Shown here: positions 8,535 through 16,626 of the stretch, one piece after another
How positions within the stretch are numbered: the stretch's first letter is position 1
Layout: each line of letters opens with the position of its first letter
From: Prevotella sp.
GTDB lineage: Bacteria > Bacteroidota > Bacteroidia > Bacteroidales > Bacteroidaceae
Length of the DNA stretch: 39,134 nt
Reading direction: 5' to 3'
Assembly (NCBI GenBank): GCA_017541365.1
Contig: JAFXZF010000038.1
Span: forward strand, 1 to 39,134
The notes under the pieces: generated by a model
Told to the model about the DNA's origin: nothing
Database searches by the model: none
What the model saw: only the letters and a program-made list of their open reading frames with translations
Made by a program: the position numbers and the translations under genes

Positions 8535-10505
8535 TTAGGCATCGATATTTGCGTATGTAGCATTCTCCTCGATAAATATGCGGCGTGGCTCTACGTCATC
8601 GCCCATCAGCATGGAGAATATCTCGTCGGCATCAGCAGCATTCTGTATCGTAACCTGCTTGAGCAGACGTGTCTCCGGATTCATCGTGGTGTCCCACAGC
8701 TGCTCTGGATTCATCTCACCAAGACCTTTGTAGCGCTGGGTATGGAGACGGCTGTCGTCAGCATCACCGTCGCAGTATGTCTCGATAAAGCGTATGCGGT
8801 CCTCCTCGGTATAGCAGTACTCCTTGTGATTCTTGTAGGTACACTGGTAGAGAGGAGGAGTAGCGATATACAGGTGTCCCTCCTGTATCACCTTTGGCAT
8901 AAAGCGGAAGAACAGTGTCATGATGAGGGTATCGATATGCGAACCATCGACATCGGCATCGGTCATGATGATAATCTTATCGTAGCGCAGTTTGTCGATG
9001 TTTGCCTCCTTGGAGTCTTCACCATCAACACCAAAGCGCACGCCGATAGCCTGAAGTATGATATTTACCGACTCTGCCTCGAAGACCTTGTGCCACTGTA
9101 CCTTCTCTACGTTGAGGATCTTACCACGCAGCGGGAGGATAGCCTGGGTATTGCGGTCGCGTCCCTGCTTGGCAGAGCCACCTGCAGAGTCACCCTCGAC
9201 AAGGAATATCTCTGTCTTCTTAGGATCGCGGCAAGAACAGTCAGCAAGCTTGCCTGGCAGTCCGCCACCTGACATGGGATTCTTTCTCTGCACACTCTCA
9301 CGAGCCTTACGTGCTGCGATACGTGCCGTGGCGGCGAGAATCACCTTTTCACAGATGGTATGTGCCTCCTTAGGATGCTCCTCAAGGTAGTTGGTCATCG
9401 CCTCACCTACAGCCTGCTGCACAGCACCATTGACCTCCTTGTTGCCAAGTTTGGTCTTTGTCTGTCCCTCAAACTGTGGCTCTGCTACCTTAACAGAGAT
9501 AATAGCTGTCAGTCCCTCACGGAAGTCATCAGGTGCTACTTCAATCTTAGCCTTGTCCATCTGCTTGCGCAACTGGTCATCCTCATCAGCATACTTCTTC
9601 AGGGAGCGTGCCAGTGCGACACGGAAACCCGTGAGGTGAGTACCACCCTCGATAGTGTTGATATTATTAACGTAAGAGTGTATATTCTCTGAATAGTCGT
9701 TATTGTAAAGCAGGGCTATCTCAATAGGTATGCCAGCCTTCTCTGTCTTGAGGCATATCGGTTCGCCAATGATTGACGTACGGTGACGGTCCACGTAGCG
9801 CACGAACTCCTTCAGTCCTTCCTTGGCATGAAAGACCTCAGGCTTACGCAACTGTCCCTCTTCATTGGGACGCATATCAGAAAGGGTAATGGTGATGCCG
9901 GCATTAAGGAAAGCGAGCTCACGCATGCGGCGTGCCACGATATCGTACTTATATACAGTATCGGTGAAGATAGAGCCGTCGGGCCAGAACTGCTGACGCG
10001 TACCGCGCTTCGTTGTCTCACCAACCACCTTGACAGGATAGAGAGGCTTACCCTTCTCATACTCCTGCTGATAAATCTTACCATCACGATACACCTGCGA
10101 CATCATGTGGGTAGAGAGGGCATTCACACAACTCACACCTACTCCGTGCAGACCGCCTGACACCTTGTACGAGCCCTTATCAAACTTACCACCAGCATGG
10201 AGCACCGTCATAACGACCTCTAATGCTGACTTGTGAAGTTTCGGATGCTCGTCAACGGGAATACCACGTCCGTTATCCTCTACGGTAATAGAATTATCTT
10301 CGTTGATGACCACCTGGATATCTGTACAGTAACCTGCCATCGCCTCATCGATGGAGTTGTCCACCGTTTCGTTTACGAGATGGTGCAGTCCCTTCTCTGA
10401 TATGTCACCGATGTACATTGCAGGACGCTTACGCACGGCCTCAAGACCTTCGAGCACCTGAATGCTACTGCCATCATAATTTCCCTTGTTCTGAATTTCT
10501 TCCAT
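8535..10505 (-). CDS. gyrB: DNA gyrase subunit B
   Basis: ATPase subunit of type II topoisomerase that, with GyrA, introduces negative supercoils. 656 aa, typical of Bacteroidota GyrB without the proteobacterial insert. The GHKL ATPase is marked by VDNSIDEAMAG, DNGRGIPVD and GGLHGVGVSCVNAL; the transducer follows. The TOPRIM domain carries EGDSAGGSAKQGRD and DADVDGSHI, which bind Mg2+. The C-terminal QRYKGLGEMNPEQLW signature is intact. It is monocistronic by layout: own promoter upstream and a strong terminator downstream. Confidence 0.98.
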   Translation of the reverse strand: MEEIQNKGNYDGSSIQVLEGLEAVRKRPAMYIGDISEKGLHHLVNETVDNSIDEAMAGYCTDIQVVINEDNSITVEDNGRGIPVDEHPKLHKSALEVVMTVLHAGGKFDKGSYKVSGGLHGVGVSCVNALSTHMMSQVYRDGKIYQQEYEKGKPLYPVKVVGETTKRGTRQQFWPDGSIFTDTVYKYDIVARRMRELAFLNAGITITLSDMRPNEEGQLRKPEVFHAKEGLKEFVRYVDRHRTSIIGEPICLKTEKAGIPIEIALLYNNDYSENIHSYVNNINTIEGGTHLTGFRVALARSLKKYADEDDQLRKQMDKAKIEVAPDDFREGLTAIISVKVAEPQFEGQTKTKLGNKEVNGAVQQAVGEAMTNYLEEHPKEAHTICEKVILAATARIAARKARESVQRKNPMSGGGLPGKLADCSCRDPKKTEIFLVEGDSAGGSAKQGRDRNTQAILPLRGKILNVEKVQWHKVFEAESVNIILQAIGVRFGVDGEDSKEANIDKLRYDKIIIMTDADVDGSHIDTLIMTLFFRFMPKVIQEGHLYIATPPLYQCTYKNHKEYCYTEEDRIRFIETYCDGDADDSRLHTQRYKGLGEMNPEQLWDTTMNPETRLLKQVTIQNAADADEIFSMLMGDDVEPRRIFIEENATYANIDA

Positions 10506-10537
10506 TGGATTAGTATTCGTTTTTTAAATATACCTTG

Positions 10538-10568
10538 CAAAGGTAGCAAAAAAAAACGAAACAGCCAA
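10538..10568 (-). promoter_or_regulatory. gyrB promoter (-33/-7)
   Basis: Minus-strand TACCTTTG (10538-10545) preceded at 20 bp by TTG (10566-10568), the Bacteroidota sigma-ABfr-type layout, 33 bp before the gyrB start. Confidence 0.7.
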
Positions 10569-10613
10569 AATTATTTATATAATAAATAAAGGCGAAAAAG
10601 TTAAAAGTTGAAA

Positions 10614-10650
10614 AGAAAAAAGGTTGCTACCCCTCACGGGCTGCAACCTT
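10614..10650 (-). terminator. rho-independent terminator of rpsT
   Basis: AAGGTTGC and GCAACCTT (10620-10627 / 10643-10650) form an 8-bp stem with a 15-nt loop, then a T-rich run on the minus strand, just past the rpsT stop. Confidence 0.8.
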
Positions 10651-10693
10651 CCGAAAAAAAATTATTATGGAAACAATCTTGTGTACTTATCAA

Positions 10694-10948
10694 TTATCCA
10701 AGTTTCTGGATATGGAGTGCAAGGCTTGACTTGATGTTTGCTGCCTTATTCTTGTGGATAACGTTCTTCTTAGCGAGCTTATCCAGCATCTTCTGCACCT
10801 TTGGATAGAGTGCTACTGCCTCTTCCTTGTCTGTTGTTGCGCGAAGCTTGCGCACTGCGTTACGCATTGTCTTAGCGTAGTACTTGTTGTTGAGAGTTCT
10901 CACCTTGGTCTGGCGGATTCTCTTCTCACTTGACTTGTGATTTGCCAT
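10694..10948 (-). CDS. rpsT: 30S ribosomal protein S20
   Basis: Small-subunit ribosomal protein that binds 16S rRNA. 84 aa, basic and helical, starting [13 protein letters not shown] and containing the family pattern [16 protein letters not shown] and [15 protein letters not shown]. It follows tRNA-Glu on the same strand across a 167-bp spacer with strong hairpin potential, so the two are probably co-transcribed from the promoter near 11250. S20 represses its own translation in E. coli; whether the leader here does so is unknown. Confidence 0.96.
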   Translation of the reverse strand: MANHKSSEKRIRQTKVRTLNNKYYAKTMRNAVRKLRATTDKEEAVALYPKVQKMLDKLAKKNVIHKNKAANIKSSLALHIQKLG

Positions 10949-10967
10949 TTTAGTTCTTTTTTTTACC

Positions 10968-11100
10968 GTTCTCTGACGGCTGTTAATGATTAGCTTATGG
11001 GTCTTATGCCACTACAGCAGCCCTGGGCGGGAAATGACCGAGAGAAGCACCTCCTTCTTATTTCCCTTCGCCACCTCGTAGGGCATCACTGCCCGATGGC
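10968..11100 (-). ncRNA. structured leader between tRNA-Glu and rpsT (candidate)
   Basis: Read on the minus strand, three nested or consecutive hairpins occur. At 11070-11100 a GGGCA-GTGA-TGCCC hairpin is enclosed by a further stem (GCCATC with GGTGGC, one G-U). At 11029-11066 GGGAAAT pairs with ATTTCCC around an inner AGAAG/CTTCT stem. At 10968-10981 a weak CCGT/ACGG stem precedes the A-rich ribosome-binding region. No T tract follows, so these are not terminators. A ribosomal-protein leader is the natural guess, but the family is not recognised. Confidence 0.35.
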
Positions 11101-11115
11101 GAATAATTGTCTTTG

Positions 11116-11187
11116 TAGCGCGTAGGGGAGTCGGACCCCTCTTGCAAGAATGAAAATCTTGAGTACTAACCGATATACGAACGCGCC
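11116..11187 (-). tRNA. tRNA-Glu (UUC)
   Basis: 72 nt, full cloverleaf by eye: acceptor GGCGCGT/ACGCGCT (G1-U72 wobble), anticodon stem CAAGA/TCTTG around TTTTCAT with anticodon TTC, T stem AGGGG/CCCCT around TCCGACT, discriminator A. CCA is not encoded. It decodes Glu and, once charged, is also the substrate of the HemA encoded further along. The leader has an 8-bp inverted repeat CTAAGTGG/CCACTTAG (11199-11206 / 11236-11243) between the promoter and the tRNA. Confidence 0.93.
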
Positions 11188-11249
11188 AAACCAGTTGACT
11201 AAGTGGTTTTTAACGGTGCGCTTTCAGGACACCTCCCACTTAGCGGGTG

Positions 11250-11257
11250 CAAAGGTA
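11250..11257 (-). promoter_or_regulatory. -7 element of tRNA-Glu/rpsT promoter
   Basis: Minus-strand TACCTTTG, about 63 bp before the tRNA 5' end. A 7-bp-period repeat (AAGTTGA three times, 11264-11288) lies at the -33 side and no TTG is seen there. Confidence 0.55.
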
Positions 11258-11357
11258 CGAAGAAAAGTTGAAAGTTGAAAGTTGAAAGATACTACCATTT
11301 TAAGATTTATTAAGACATTCTTCACTGTAATTACTTATTTCTTTCGGGTAATATTAT

Positions 11358-11365
11358 TATTTTTG
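11358..11365 (+). promoter_or_regulatory. possible -7 element of recO
   Basis: TATTTTTG fits TAnnTTTG, only 12 bp before the recO ATG, implying a very short leader. The region is AT-rich, so a chance match is possible. Confidence 0.35.
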
Positions 11366-11377
11366 CACAATAAAAGT

Positions 11378-12097
11378 ATGGAGTGCAAGACGCGGGGCAT
11401 AGTACTAAAGACGGTGAAGTATGGCGACAGCAAAATCATCGTGGACTTCCTAACGAGGGAGGAGGGACGCATATCTATGGTATGCAAGGTCTCCCCATCG
11501 AAGCGCTTTGGCGTGAGGCATCAGTATTTTCAGCCCATGACGGTGCTTGACATACGTTACATGCGTAATCCACGCCAGTCCCTGGGTACCATAAAGGAGG
11601 CACACATCGCGATGCCCTACACCTCCTTATATACTGATGGCATCAAGATGTCGATAACGTTCTTCATCGCCGAGTTTCTACACTACACCACCCGCGACCT
11701 ACATACCGACGCACCACTCTATGACTTCATAGAACAAAGCATGGCGTGGCTTGACGCCAGCGAGAGGGGAGTAGCCAATTTCCATCTTATGTTTATGATA
11801 CGCATGTCGCTCTTTCTCGGTTTTCTGCCCGACATGGACAGTTATCGCGAAGGTGCACTGTTTGACATGCGCGAGGGCATTTTCTGCCTCTCTGCCCCAC
11901 TCCACCCTGACGTGCTCAATGCCGAGGATGCAAAAAAGATGCAGATCCTCATGCGTATGACGCCGTCGAATCTGCATCTTTTCCCCTTGTCACGCAATGA
12001 GCGAAACCGCATCATTGACATCACACTGCTTTATTATCATCTGCACATACCACAGTTTGGTGATATGAAAACTCTCGAAGTGCTCAGAGCTTTATAA
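11378..12097 (+). CDS. recO: DNA repair protein RecO
   Basis: Recombination mediator that, with RecF and RecR, loads RecA on SSB-coated DNA. 239 aa. The N-terminal OB-fold starts MECKTRGIVLKTVKYGDSKII and includes the family-typical LTREEGRISMVCKV; the C-terminal helical domain follows. The start at ATG 11378 fits the family; an in-frame TTG 96 bp upstream would add an unconserved hydrophobic stretch and was not used. Members of this family in Bacteroidota often lack the zinc finger of other RecO proteins, and none is seen here. Convergent with the glsB-like gene, 6 bp apart. Confidence 0.9.
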   Translation: MECKTRGIVLKTVKYGDSKIIVDFLTREEGRISMVCKVSPSKRFGVRHQYFQPMTVLDIRYMRNPRQSLGTIKEAHIAMPYTSLYTDGIKMSITFFIAEFLHYTTRDLHTDAPLYDFIEQSMAWLDASERGVANFHLMFMIRMSLFLGFLPDMDSYREGALFDMREGIFCLSAPLHPDVLNAEDAKKMQILMRMTPSNLHLFPLSRNERNRIIDITLLYYHLHIPQFGDMKTLEVLRAL

Positions 12098-12103
12098 TAA
12101 CTG

Positions 12104-13105
12104 TCAGCTCTCAACTTTCTTTATCTCCTTCACCACTTTCTCTGCACCACTGGTAAGATGTAGTGCCTCTGGATGTTCCTTGATAAACGACTCTATGTGT
12201 CGCACTCTCTTACTCTCGAGTATTTCGTCAACTGCTATCAGTATACCTGTTTCCTCTACATCGCCAAAGCCGTAATTGATGGCAGTGCCAAAGAGCTTCA
12301 TTGTCGGCGAGAGGTTCATGTAAGCATTGACGAGTGGTGGTATATTGAATCCTAGCGCTCTGATGCCGCCATTGAGTATGCGGTAGTCTTCCTTGAAGTC
12401 CCTGCCACAGAATACCTGTGCCAGTTCCTCCTCTGGCGTTTCGAGCAAGAGTGGCTTCTTGGGGTATATCAGTCCCTCCTTGTCATCAAAATGTTTTTTG
12501 AGGAAGTAGAGTATTAGGTCCCTGCCAAAACGTATATAACTGGGATACATGGTCATCTTACCGAAGTAGTACTTCATACGGGGATTGATGACCGTCAGCG
12601 CACCAAGTCCGTCCCACAGATTATCGAGAGCAAAAAGGCTCTTGGCTCCCATCTTACTGCTCTGATATTCTGGGGTAACAAAAGAGCGGCCGAGTTCTAT
12701 CGTGTATGGGGCATACTCCTTGATAAACTTCTCGGAGAATGTAAATAAGTGGCTGGTAGCAAGTTCGGGCTGCCCGTCCTTGTCGTATGACCACTCATCA
12801 CCCATTAGATAACGGTAGCCACCGATTATCTCCTCCGACTCGGGATTCCACACTATAAGTTGTTTGTAGCAGTTGTCACAGGTATCATACTCATCCCAGT
12901 CGAGTTCCTTGCCTGTGCCACCGCCAGCCATACGGAAGGTTATCTCACGCAGACGTCCTATCTCACGCATCAGGTTGGGGGAATCGTGATACGTAAAGAC
13001 ATATATCTCGTTATTGCTCTTATTGGTCATACGGAGTTTCTTCTCGGGGGTCAACTCCGCCTTGATAAGCTCAAGAGGTACTGGTGCTATGATTTCTGCG
13101 TCCAT
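12104..13105 (-). CDS. glsB: GNAT N-acyltransferase, glycine-lipid GlsB-like
   Basis: Probable N-acyltransferase attaching a hydroxy fatty acid to the amino group of glycine, the first step of glycine (and derived flavo-/serine-type) lipid synthesis known from Bacteroides thetaiotaomicron. 333 aa, related to OlsB/hemolysin-type GNAT proteins. Visible landmarks are IGRLREITFRMAGGGTGKELDWDEYD, IIGGYRYL, TIELGRSFVTPEYQ and the long helical C-terminal part. It sits 45 bp after the glsA-like acyltransferase on the same strand, the two-gene layout expected for this pathway. The symbol is by homology and context; substrate not proven. Confidence 0.78.
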   Translation of the reverse strand: MDAEIIAPVPLELIKAELTPEKKLRMTNKSNNEIYVFTYHDSPNLMREIGRLREITFRMAGGGTGKELDWDEYDTCDNCYKQLIVWNPESEEIIGGYRYLMGDEWSYDKDGQPELATSHLFTFSEKFIKEYAPYTIELGRSFVTPEYQSSKMGAKSLFALDNLWDGLGALTVINPRMKYYFGKMTMYPSYIRFGRDLILYFLKKHFDDKEGLIYPKKPLLLETPEEELAQVFCGRDFKEDYRILNGGIRALGFNIPPLVNAYMNLSPTMKLFGTAINYGFGDVEETGILIAVDEILESKRVRHIESFIKEHPEALHLTSGAEKVVKEIKKVES

Positions 13106-13150
13106 TTATCAGGTTATTTTTCGTTATTTCGATATATTGTCATTTCGACA

Positions 13151-13981
13151 TTACGCCATTTCGTAAACTCTTTCCTGCACCCACGCTGCCCATGCCTGGG
13201 GTTTGCGTGATTTATCAAAGGTCTGCCATGCTATCGGCTTGCCTATCGTCACCTCAAACGTCTCACCACTGTTACGAAACATCTCGTCGGCGAGGTACAG
13301 CATCGCCACATTGAATTTCAGGTGCAGAGCCTTGCATATGTTTGCTATGCGGTAAAACTTCTCGGAGTTCCTGCCACTAAAGTATATGGGCACCACATCG
13401 CGTTTCGTCTGCACGCTCTTGGTAATAAACGTCTTGGTCCATGGCAGGTCATGTATCTTGCCTTTTATCTTTCGCGAGCACAGCCCTGCAGGGAACATTA
13501 CCATGTGAGCATCCGAGCTGAATCCTTCCTCCACCATACGCGGGAAGTCACGGCTCTGCTTACCGGTCTTGTTGATAGGTATGCAGAGTGGCGCCAAGCC
13601 TGGCAGGTTCATCAGCAGGTCGTTGACGAGGTATCTGAAATTGTCATTATACTTCTCTCCTATGATAGAACCTATAGCGATGCCGTCGATGCCACCAAGC
13701 GGGTGATTGGACACAAAGGTGTAGCGCTTGCCGTCACTGTCGTCAGGCAGATTTTCTGCTCCCCTCACCACGATCTTATTATCAAGGTAGCGCAAGGCAT
13801 GCTTCAGCCATGGTGTGCCCACCTCGTCCTTCGCCTCCCACAGAAACTCGTTGACGGAATCTTGATGCAACCGTCTCTTTAACCAGCGGACCAGAAAACG
13901 GGGCACCAACCTCGACTTGTCACCGAGTTTGGACCGTAATATGTCGTCTATGTCGACTGTCTTTTCGCTTAACTCTACCAT
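13151..13981 (-). CDS. glsA: PlsC-type O-acyltransferase, glycine-lipid GlsA-like
   Basis: Probable O-acyltransferase adding the second acyl chain in glycine-lipid synthesis, membrane-associated. 276 aa. The acyltransferase motif is SNHPLGGIDG (about 92-101), with five residues between His and Asp rather than the usual four of HX4D. Further motifs: PINKTGKQSRDF, a PlsC motif III-like MVMFPAGLCSRK, and VVPIYFSGRN. A TAnnTTTG element (13992-13999) lies 10 bp before the start codon. It is first in a two-gene operon with glsB. Function inferred from family and pairing. Confidence 0.75.
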   Translation of the reverse strand: MVELSEKTVDIDDILRSKLGDKSRLVPRFLVRWLKRRLHQDSVNEFLWEAKDEVGTPWLKHALRYLDNKIVVRGAENLPDDSDGKRYTFVSNHPLGGIDGIAIGSIIGEKYNDNFRYLVNDLLMNLPGLAPLCIPINKTGKQSRDFPRMVEEGFSSDAHMVMFPAGLCSRKIKGKIHDLPWTKTFITKSVQTKRDVVPIYFSGRNSEKFYRIANICKALHLKFNVAMLYLADEMFRNSGETFEVTIGKPIAWQTFDKSRKPQAWAAWVQERVYEMA

Positions 13982-13991
13982 GAATTGTCTG

Positions 13992-14021
13992 CAAAGTTAC
14001 AATTTTTTTTCCAAACAACAA
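13992..14021 (-). promoter_or_regulatory. promoter of glsA-glsB
   Basis: Minus-strand TAACTTTG (13992-13999) with TTG at 14019-14021, spacing 19 bp. It would give an mRNA leader of only a few bases. Confidence 0.5.
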
Positions 14022-14050
14022 AACACCTTATTAAAATAATAATAAGTATT

Positions 14051-14539
14051 TCACGCAAGGTCTATTACCTCCAGATCCTTTATCTCCGTCCCATCTATAG
14101 TAAACCTCACCAACGTACGCACCACCTGCTGACCATACAGTCCTGCTGCACCCGGATTAATATGCAATATGTGCAGTGAGTGATCATACATAACCTTAGT
14201 GATGTGCGAGTGCCCAGAGATAAACAATTTGGGAGGGTGGGAGTATATCAGTCTCGCCACCGAACGGTCATACTTGCCCGGATATCCACCTATGTGTTTC
14301 ATCAGCACATCGACATCCTCGCACTTAAAGCGCAGCACCTCGGCAAACTCCCTGCGCACCACGTCACCGTCGATATTGCCATACACACCACGAAGGGGGG
14401 CTATATCCCTCAGTTTGTCGGCTATCTCTATCGTTCCAAAATCGCCTACATGCCATATCTCGTCACACTCCGCAAAATACTTTGCGTAGCGGTCATCCCA
14501 ATGTGAATGGGTGTCAGAAAGCAGTCCTATCCTTTTCAT
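14051..14539 (-). CDS. YfcE/MJ0936-type metallophosphoesterase
   Basis: Small cytoplasmic phosphodiesterase of the calcineurin-like superfamily, acting on an unknown phosphodiester. 162 aa, complete. Metal ligands are visible in order: LLSDTHSH (Asp8, His10), HVGDFG, VYGNIDG, IYSHPP and ISGHSHITK. The C-terminal HINPGAAG is typical of the YfcE subgroup. Transcribed alone: a -7 element upstream at 14565-14572 and the plsC-type gene further downstream. Confidence 0.88.
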   Translation of the reverse strand: MKRIGLLSDTHSHWDDRYAKYFAECDEIWHVGDFGTIEIADKLRDIAPLRGVYGNIDGDVVRREFAEVLRFKCEDVDVLMKHIGGYPGKYDRSVARLIYSHPPKLFISGHSHITKVMYDHSLHILHINPGAAGLYGQQVVRTLVRFTIDGTEIKDLEVIDLA

Positions 14540-14564
14540 ACTCTTTTTTCTTGTTCCAGAGATG

Positions 14565-14572
14565 CAAAAGTA
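14565..14572 (-). promoter_or_regulatory. -7 element of metallophosphoesterase gene
   Basis: Minus-strand TACTTTTG, 26 bp before the start codon, matching TAnnTTTG. Confidence 0.5.
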
Positions 14573-14607
14573 ACAAAAAAAAATGAAAGAAAGACAGGAA
14601 AACTTCT

Positions 14608-14643
14608 AAAAAAACATGCAGGCACTGCTATTGCAATGCCTGC
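14608..14643 (-). terminator. terminator overlapping the 3' end of the MetY-like gene
   Basis: GCAGGCA/TGCCTGC stem (14618-14624 / 14637-14643), then seven T on the minus strand. The stem includes the last codons of the gene ending at 14628. Confidence 0.75.
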
Positions 14644-15800
14644 ACTATATCCTCGTAGAGGTCATCCACATGCTCCAGACCCACGGAAAGACGCAACGTG
14701 GTATCTCTTACATCCATAGCCCTGCGCTGACTGCCCGAGAAGGCGGCGAAGATGGTGGAGGCTGGATGCAAGGCAAGAGACTTGTTGTCGAAAAGGTTAG
14801 AGGCACGGTGTATCACCCTGAAGCCCTCCAGCACCCGCAGAGCAGTCTGCTTGTCCTCAAGGTCGATGGTGAGCATTGCTCCTGCCGTCTCTCCAAACTG
14901 CCGACGGGAGATTTCATAGAAGGGATTGTCAGGCAGCCCCGTATAGTTCACCCTCTTTATCTCGGGCACTCCTTGCAGGCGCTTGGCTAACTCCAATGCC
15001 GTGGAGGACTGTACCCTGTAGCGTGCGTCAAGGCTCTCAAGCCCCACTGTCTGCATATATGCGGCATGGGGTGTCATGTAGTAACCCATGTTGAAGAGCA
15101 GTTCGAAGCGCGTCTTGCGGTTTATCTGGGGAAATGTGCCGTAGTCTATCACCAAACCGCCGAGGCTGGTGGCTCCTGCTGAGATGTATTTTGTGGAACT
15201 GACCACTTGTGCATCCATGCCCAGTGCCTTTGCATCAAACTTAGTGAATGGTATGAGGGTGGTATCGGCTATGAGTGGCACTCCCTTGGCGTGGGCTATT
15301 CCGGCTAAGGCTGAGAGGTCAGCCACCTCCATCTGAGGATTGGTGATAATCTCAAGAAAAACACACGCCGTATTCTCATCAACAGCACTGCGGACGGCAT
15401 CGAGGTCGAGCAGATTGACCTCCCGCGTCTCGACACCGAGGGGACCGAGCGTATTGCGCATAAGACTGACGGTATTGCCAAACAGATGGTTGCTGGTGAC
15501 GATATTCTTTCCAGCCTTGACGAAGCACAGCAGCACATTGGTAATTGCCGCCATGCCGGAGTTGAATGCAAATACATTGGCAGCAGCGGTTAGTGACTTT
15601 ACACGGTTCTCGAAGAACGTCACCGTGGGGTTCACCACCCTGACATACTCGGGGGCATCTGAACGCCCGGTAAAGGAGTCGGTCATCTGCTTCGCCGTGT
15701 CGAACTCGAAGGCGCAGCAATGATATACAGGCATACTGAGTGCTCCGTATGCGTCAGGTCTCTGATAGTCTGTCCTTGTAGCAATAGTTTGTTTCTTCAT
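14628..15800 (-). CDS. O-acetylhomoserine/O-succinylhomoserine sulfhydrylase-like PLP enzyme
   Basis: Cys/Met-metabolism PLP enzyme of the cystathionine gamma-synthase/MetY family, probably fixing sulfide or cysteine sulfur into homocysteine. 390 aa. Visible: PVYHCCAFEF, YVRVVNPTVTFFENRV, FNSGMAAITN (PLP phosphate), IADTTLIPF, and the Schiff-base lysine in VSSTKYISAGATSLGG. MetY, MetB and methionine gamma-lyase cannot be separated by eye. Its promoter shares one palindromic operator (15883-15904) with the divergent sulfate operon, which supports a role in sulfur assimilation. A 31-bp internal stretch (14984-15014) recurs exactly at 33413-33443. Confidence 0.8.
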   Translation of the reverse strand: MKKQTIATRTDYQRPDAYGALSMPVYHCCAFEFDTAKQMTDSFTGRSDAPEYVRVVNPTVTFFENRVKSLTAAANVFAFNSGMAAITNVLLCFVKAGKNIVTSNHLFGNTVSLMRNTLGPLGVETREVNLLDLDAVRSAVDENTACVFLEIITNPQMEVADLSALAGIAHAKGVPLIADTTLIPFTKFDAKALGMDAQVVSSTKYISAGATSLGGLVIDYGTFPQINRKTRFELLFNMGYYMTPHAAYMQTVGLESLDARYRVQSSTALELAKRLQGVPEIKRVNYTGLPDNPFYEISRRQFGETAGAMLTIDLEDKQTALRVLEGFRVIHRASNLFDNKSLALHPASTIFAAFSGSQRRAMDVRDTTLRLSVGLEHVDDLYEDIVQALQ

Positions 15801-15832
15801 CTGGTCTAATTCCTTTTTAGATTAATTCGGTG

Positions 15833-15864
15833 CAAAGGTACAATGCATTCTGTATATGGGCAAT
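15833..15864 (-). promoter_or_regulatory. promoter of the MetY-like gene
   Basis: Minus-strand -7 TACCTTTG (15833-15840) with an extended -33 ATTGCCC (15858-15864); TTG-to-TA spacing 20 bp. The same ATTGCCC-N21-TTTG layout recurs at the porin, hemC and hemA promoters. Confidence 0.75.
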
Positions 15865-15882
15865 AGCCAAAGTATGGATGGA

Positions 15883-15904
15883 ATATCACTAATGTATGTG
15901 ATAT
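15883..15904. promoter_or_regulatory. palindromic operator shared by divergent sulfur promoters
   Basis: Perfect dyad ATATCAC-TAATGTAT-GTGATAT. Its arms lie 49 bp from the minus-strand -7 element (15840) and 50 bp from the plus-strand -7 element (15948), so one site can serve both promoters. The position (about -62 to -66) suits an activator such as a CRP/FNR-type or LysR-type protein. The regulator is not in the window. Confidence 0.65.
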
Positions 15905-15924
15905 AAAAACCAAAACAAAAGTGA

Positions 15925-15955
15925 TTTGGTACAATCGCAAAAGCCCGTACCTTTG
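15925..15955 (+). promoter_or_regulatory. promoter of the sulfate assimilation operon
   Basis: -33 TTTG (15925-15928), 19-bp spacer, -7 TACCTTTG (15948-15955), 36 bp before the first ATG. Confidence 0.75.
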
Positions 15956-15990
15956 CAGTCGAGAAATTAAACTAATAAAAAGACAACAAA

Positions 15991-16626
15991 ATGATTAGCA
16001 TAATAGTAACTCTACATAACAATGAGAGTAGTATAATATCGGCTCTGCAGTCGATAGTGGCACAGACGGCTCAGAAATGGGAGGCAGTGGTGATAGACCG
16101 TGCTTCAAGTGACGCCAGCGAACATCAGGTGCGTTCATATCTTATAGACAGGCGAATGCGCTACGTGAGGGTGGACGAGGAGATAAGCGTACAGGAGGCT
16201 CGCAAACGCGGACTGGAACTGACCACGGGAGAGTGGGTGCTGTACCTTGACGGAGCAGACTATCTGGAACCTAATGCGCTGGAGTCACTCTACCTGACAG
16301 TGAAAAAGTATGGTACGCTGATAGCTGCGGGAAATTTCTTTGTAGAAAAAAATGGCGAGAAGCATCCAGACAACTTCCTGAAAGAGGGGAGATACAGAGG
16401 CAAGGATGCTACAGAGGGACGGTTCGGGGTAGTAACAGGAAGCGCCCTGCTGGCACGCCAGATAGCCCATCTGCCTGAGTCATGGCGCGACTTGGATTAT
16501 GGCTATACTCACCGTATTACCGTAATTCACAGGGAAACGACAGAACCATTAGTAATAGTAAAGAAACATAAACCCTTTTGGAAAATATGGCAACATTTGA
16601 CCCTATTCATAAATTCGCTCCTATAG
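15991..16626 (+). CDS. short GT2-type glycosyltransferase-like protein
   Basis: GT-A fold glycosyltransferase-like protein of 211 aa, shorter than most GT2 enzymes. The N-terminus MISIIVTLHNNESSIISALQSI and VVIDRASSD are typical of the nucleotide-sugar half; the usual DxD appears as YLDGADYLEP. The acceptor half is short and ends in a hydrophobic tail (WQHLTLFINSLL). It is the first gene of the sulfate operon and its last 40 bases overlap the start of the Pst-like ATPase, suggesting translational coupling. No link between a GT2 protein and sulfate uptake is known to me; its role is unknown. Confidence 0.65.
   Translation: MISIIVTLHNNESSIISALQSIVAQTAQKWEAVVIDRASSDASEHQVRSYLIDRRMRYVRVDEEISVQEARKRGLELTTGEWVLYLDGADYLEPNALESLYLTVKKYGTLIAAGNFFVEKNGEKHPDNFLKEGRYRGKDATEGRFGVVTGSALLARQIAHLPESWRDLDYGYTHRITVIHRETTEPLVIVKKHKPFWKIWQHLTLFINSLL

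Noticed and set aside
10968..10981. Terminator between tRNA-Glu and rpsT
   Set aside because: The CCGT/ACGG stem is short and is followed by A, not T, on the transcribed strand.
11282..11377. N-terminal extension of RecO from a TTG start
   Set aside because: The extra residues are hydrophobic, unconserved and partly encoded by a promoter-like AT-rich region; ATG 11378 gives the family N-terminus.
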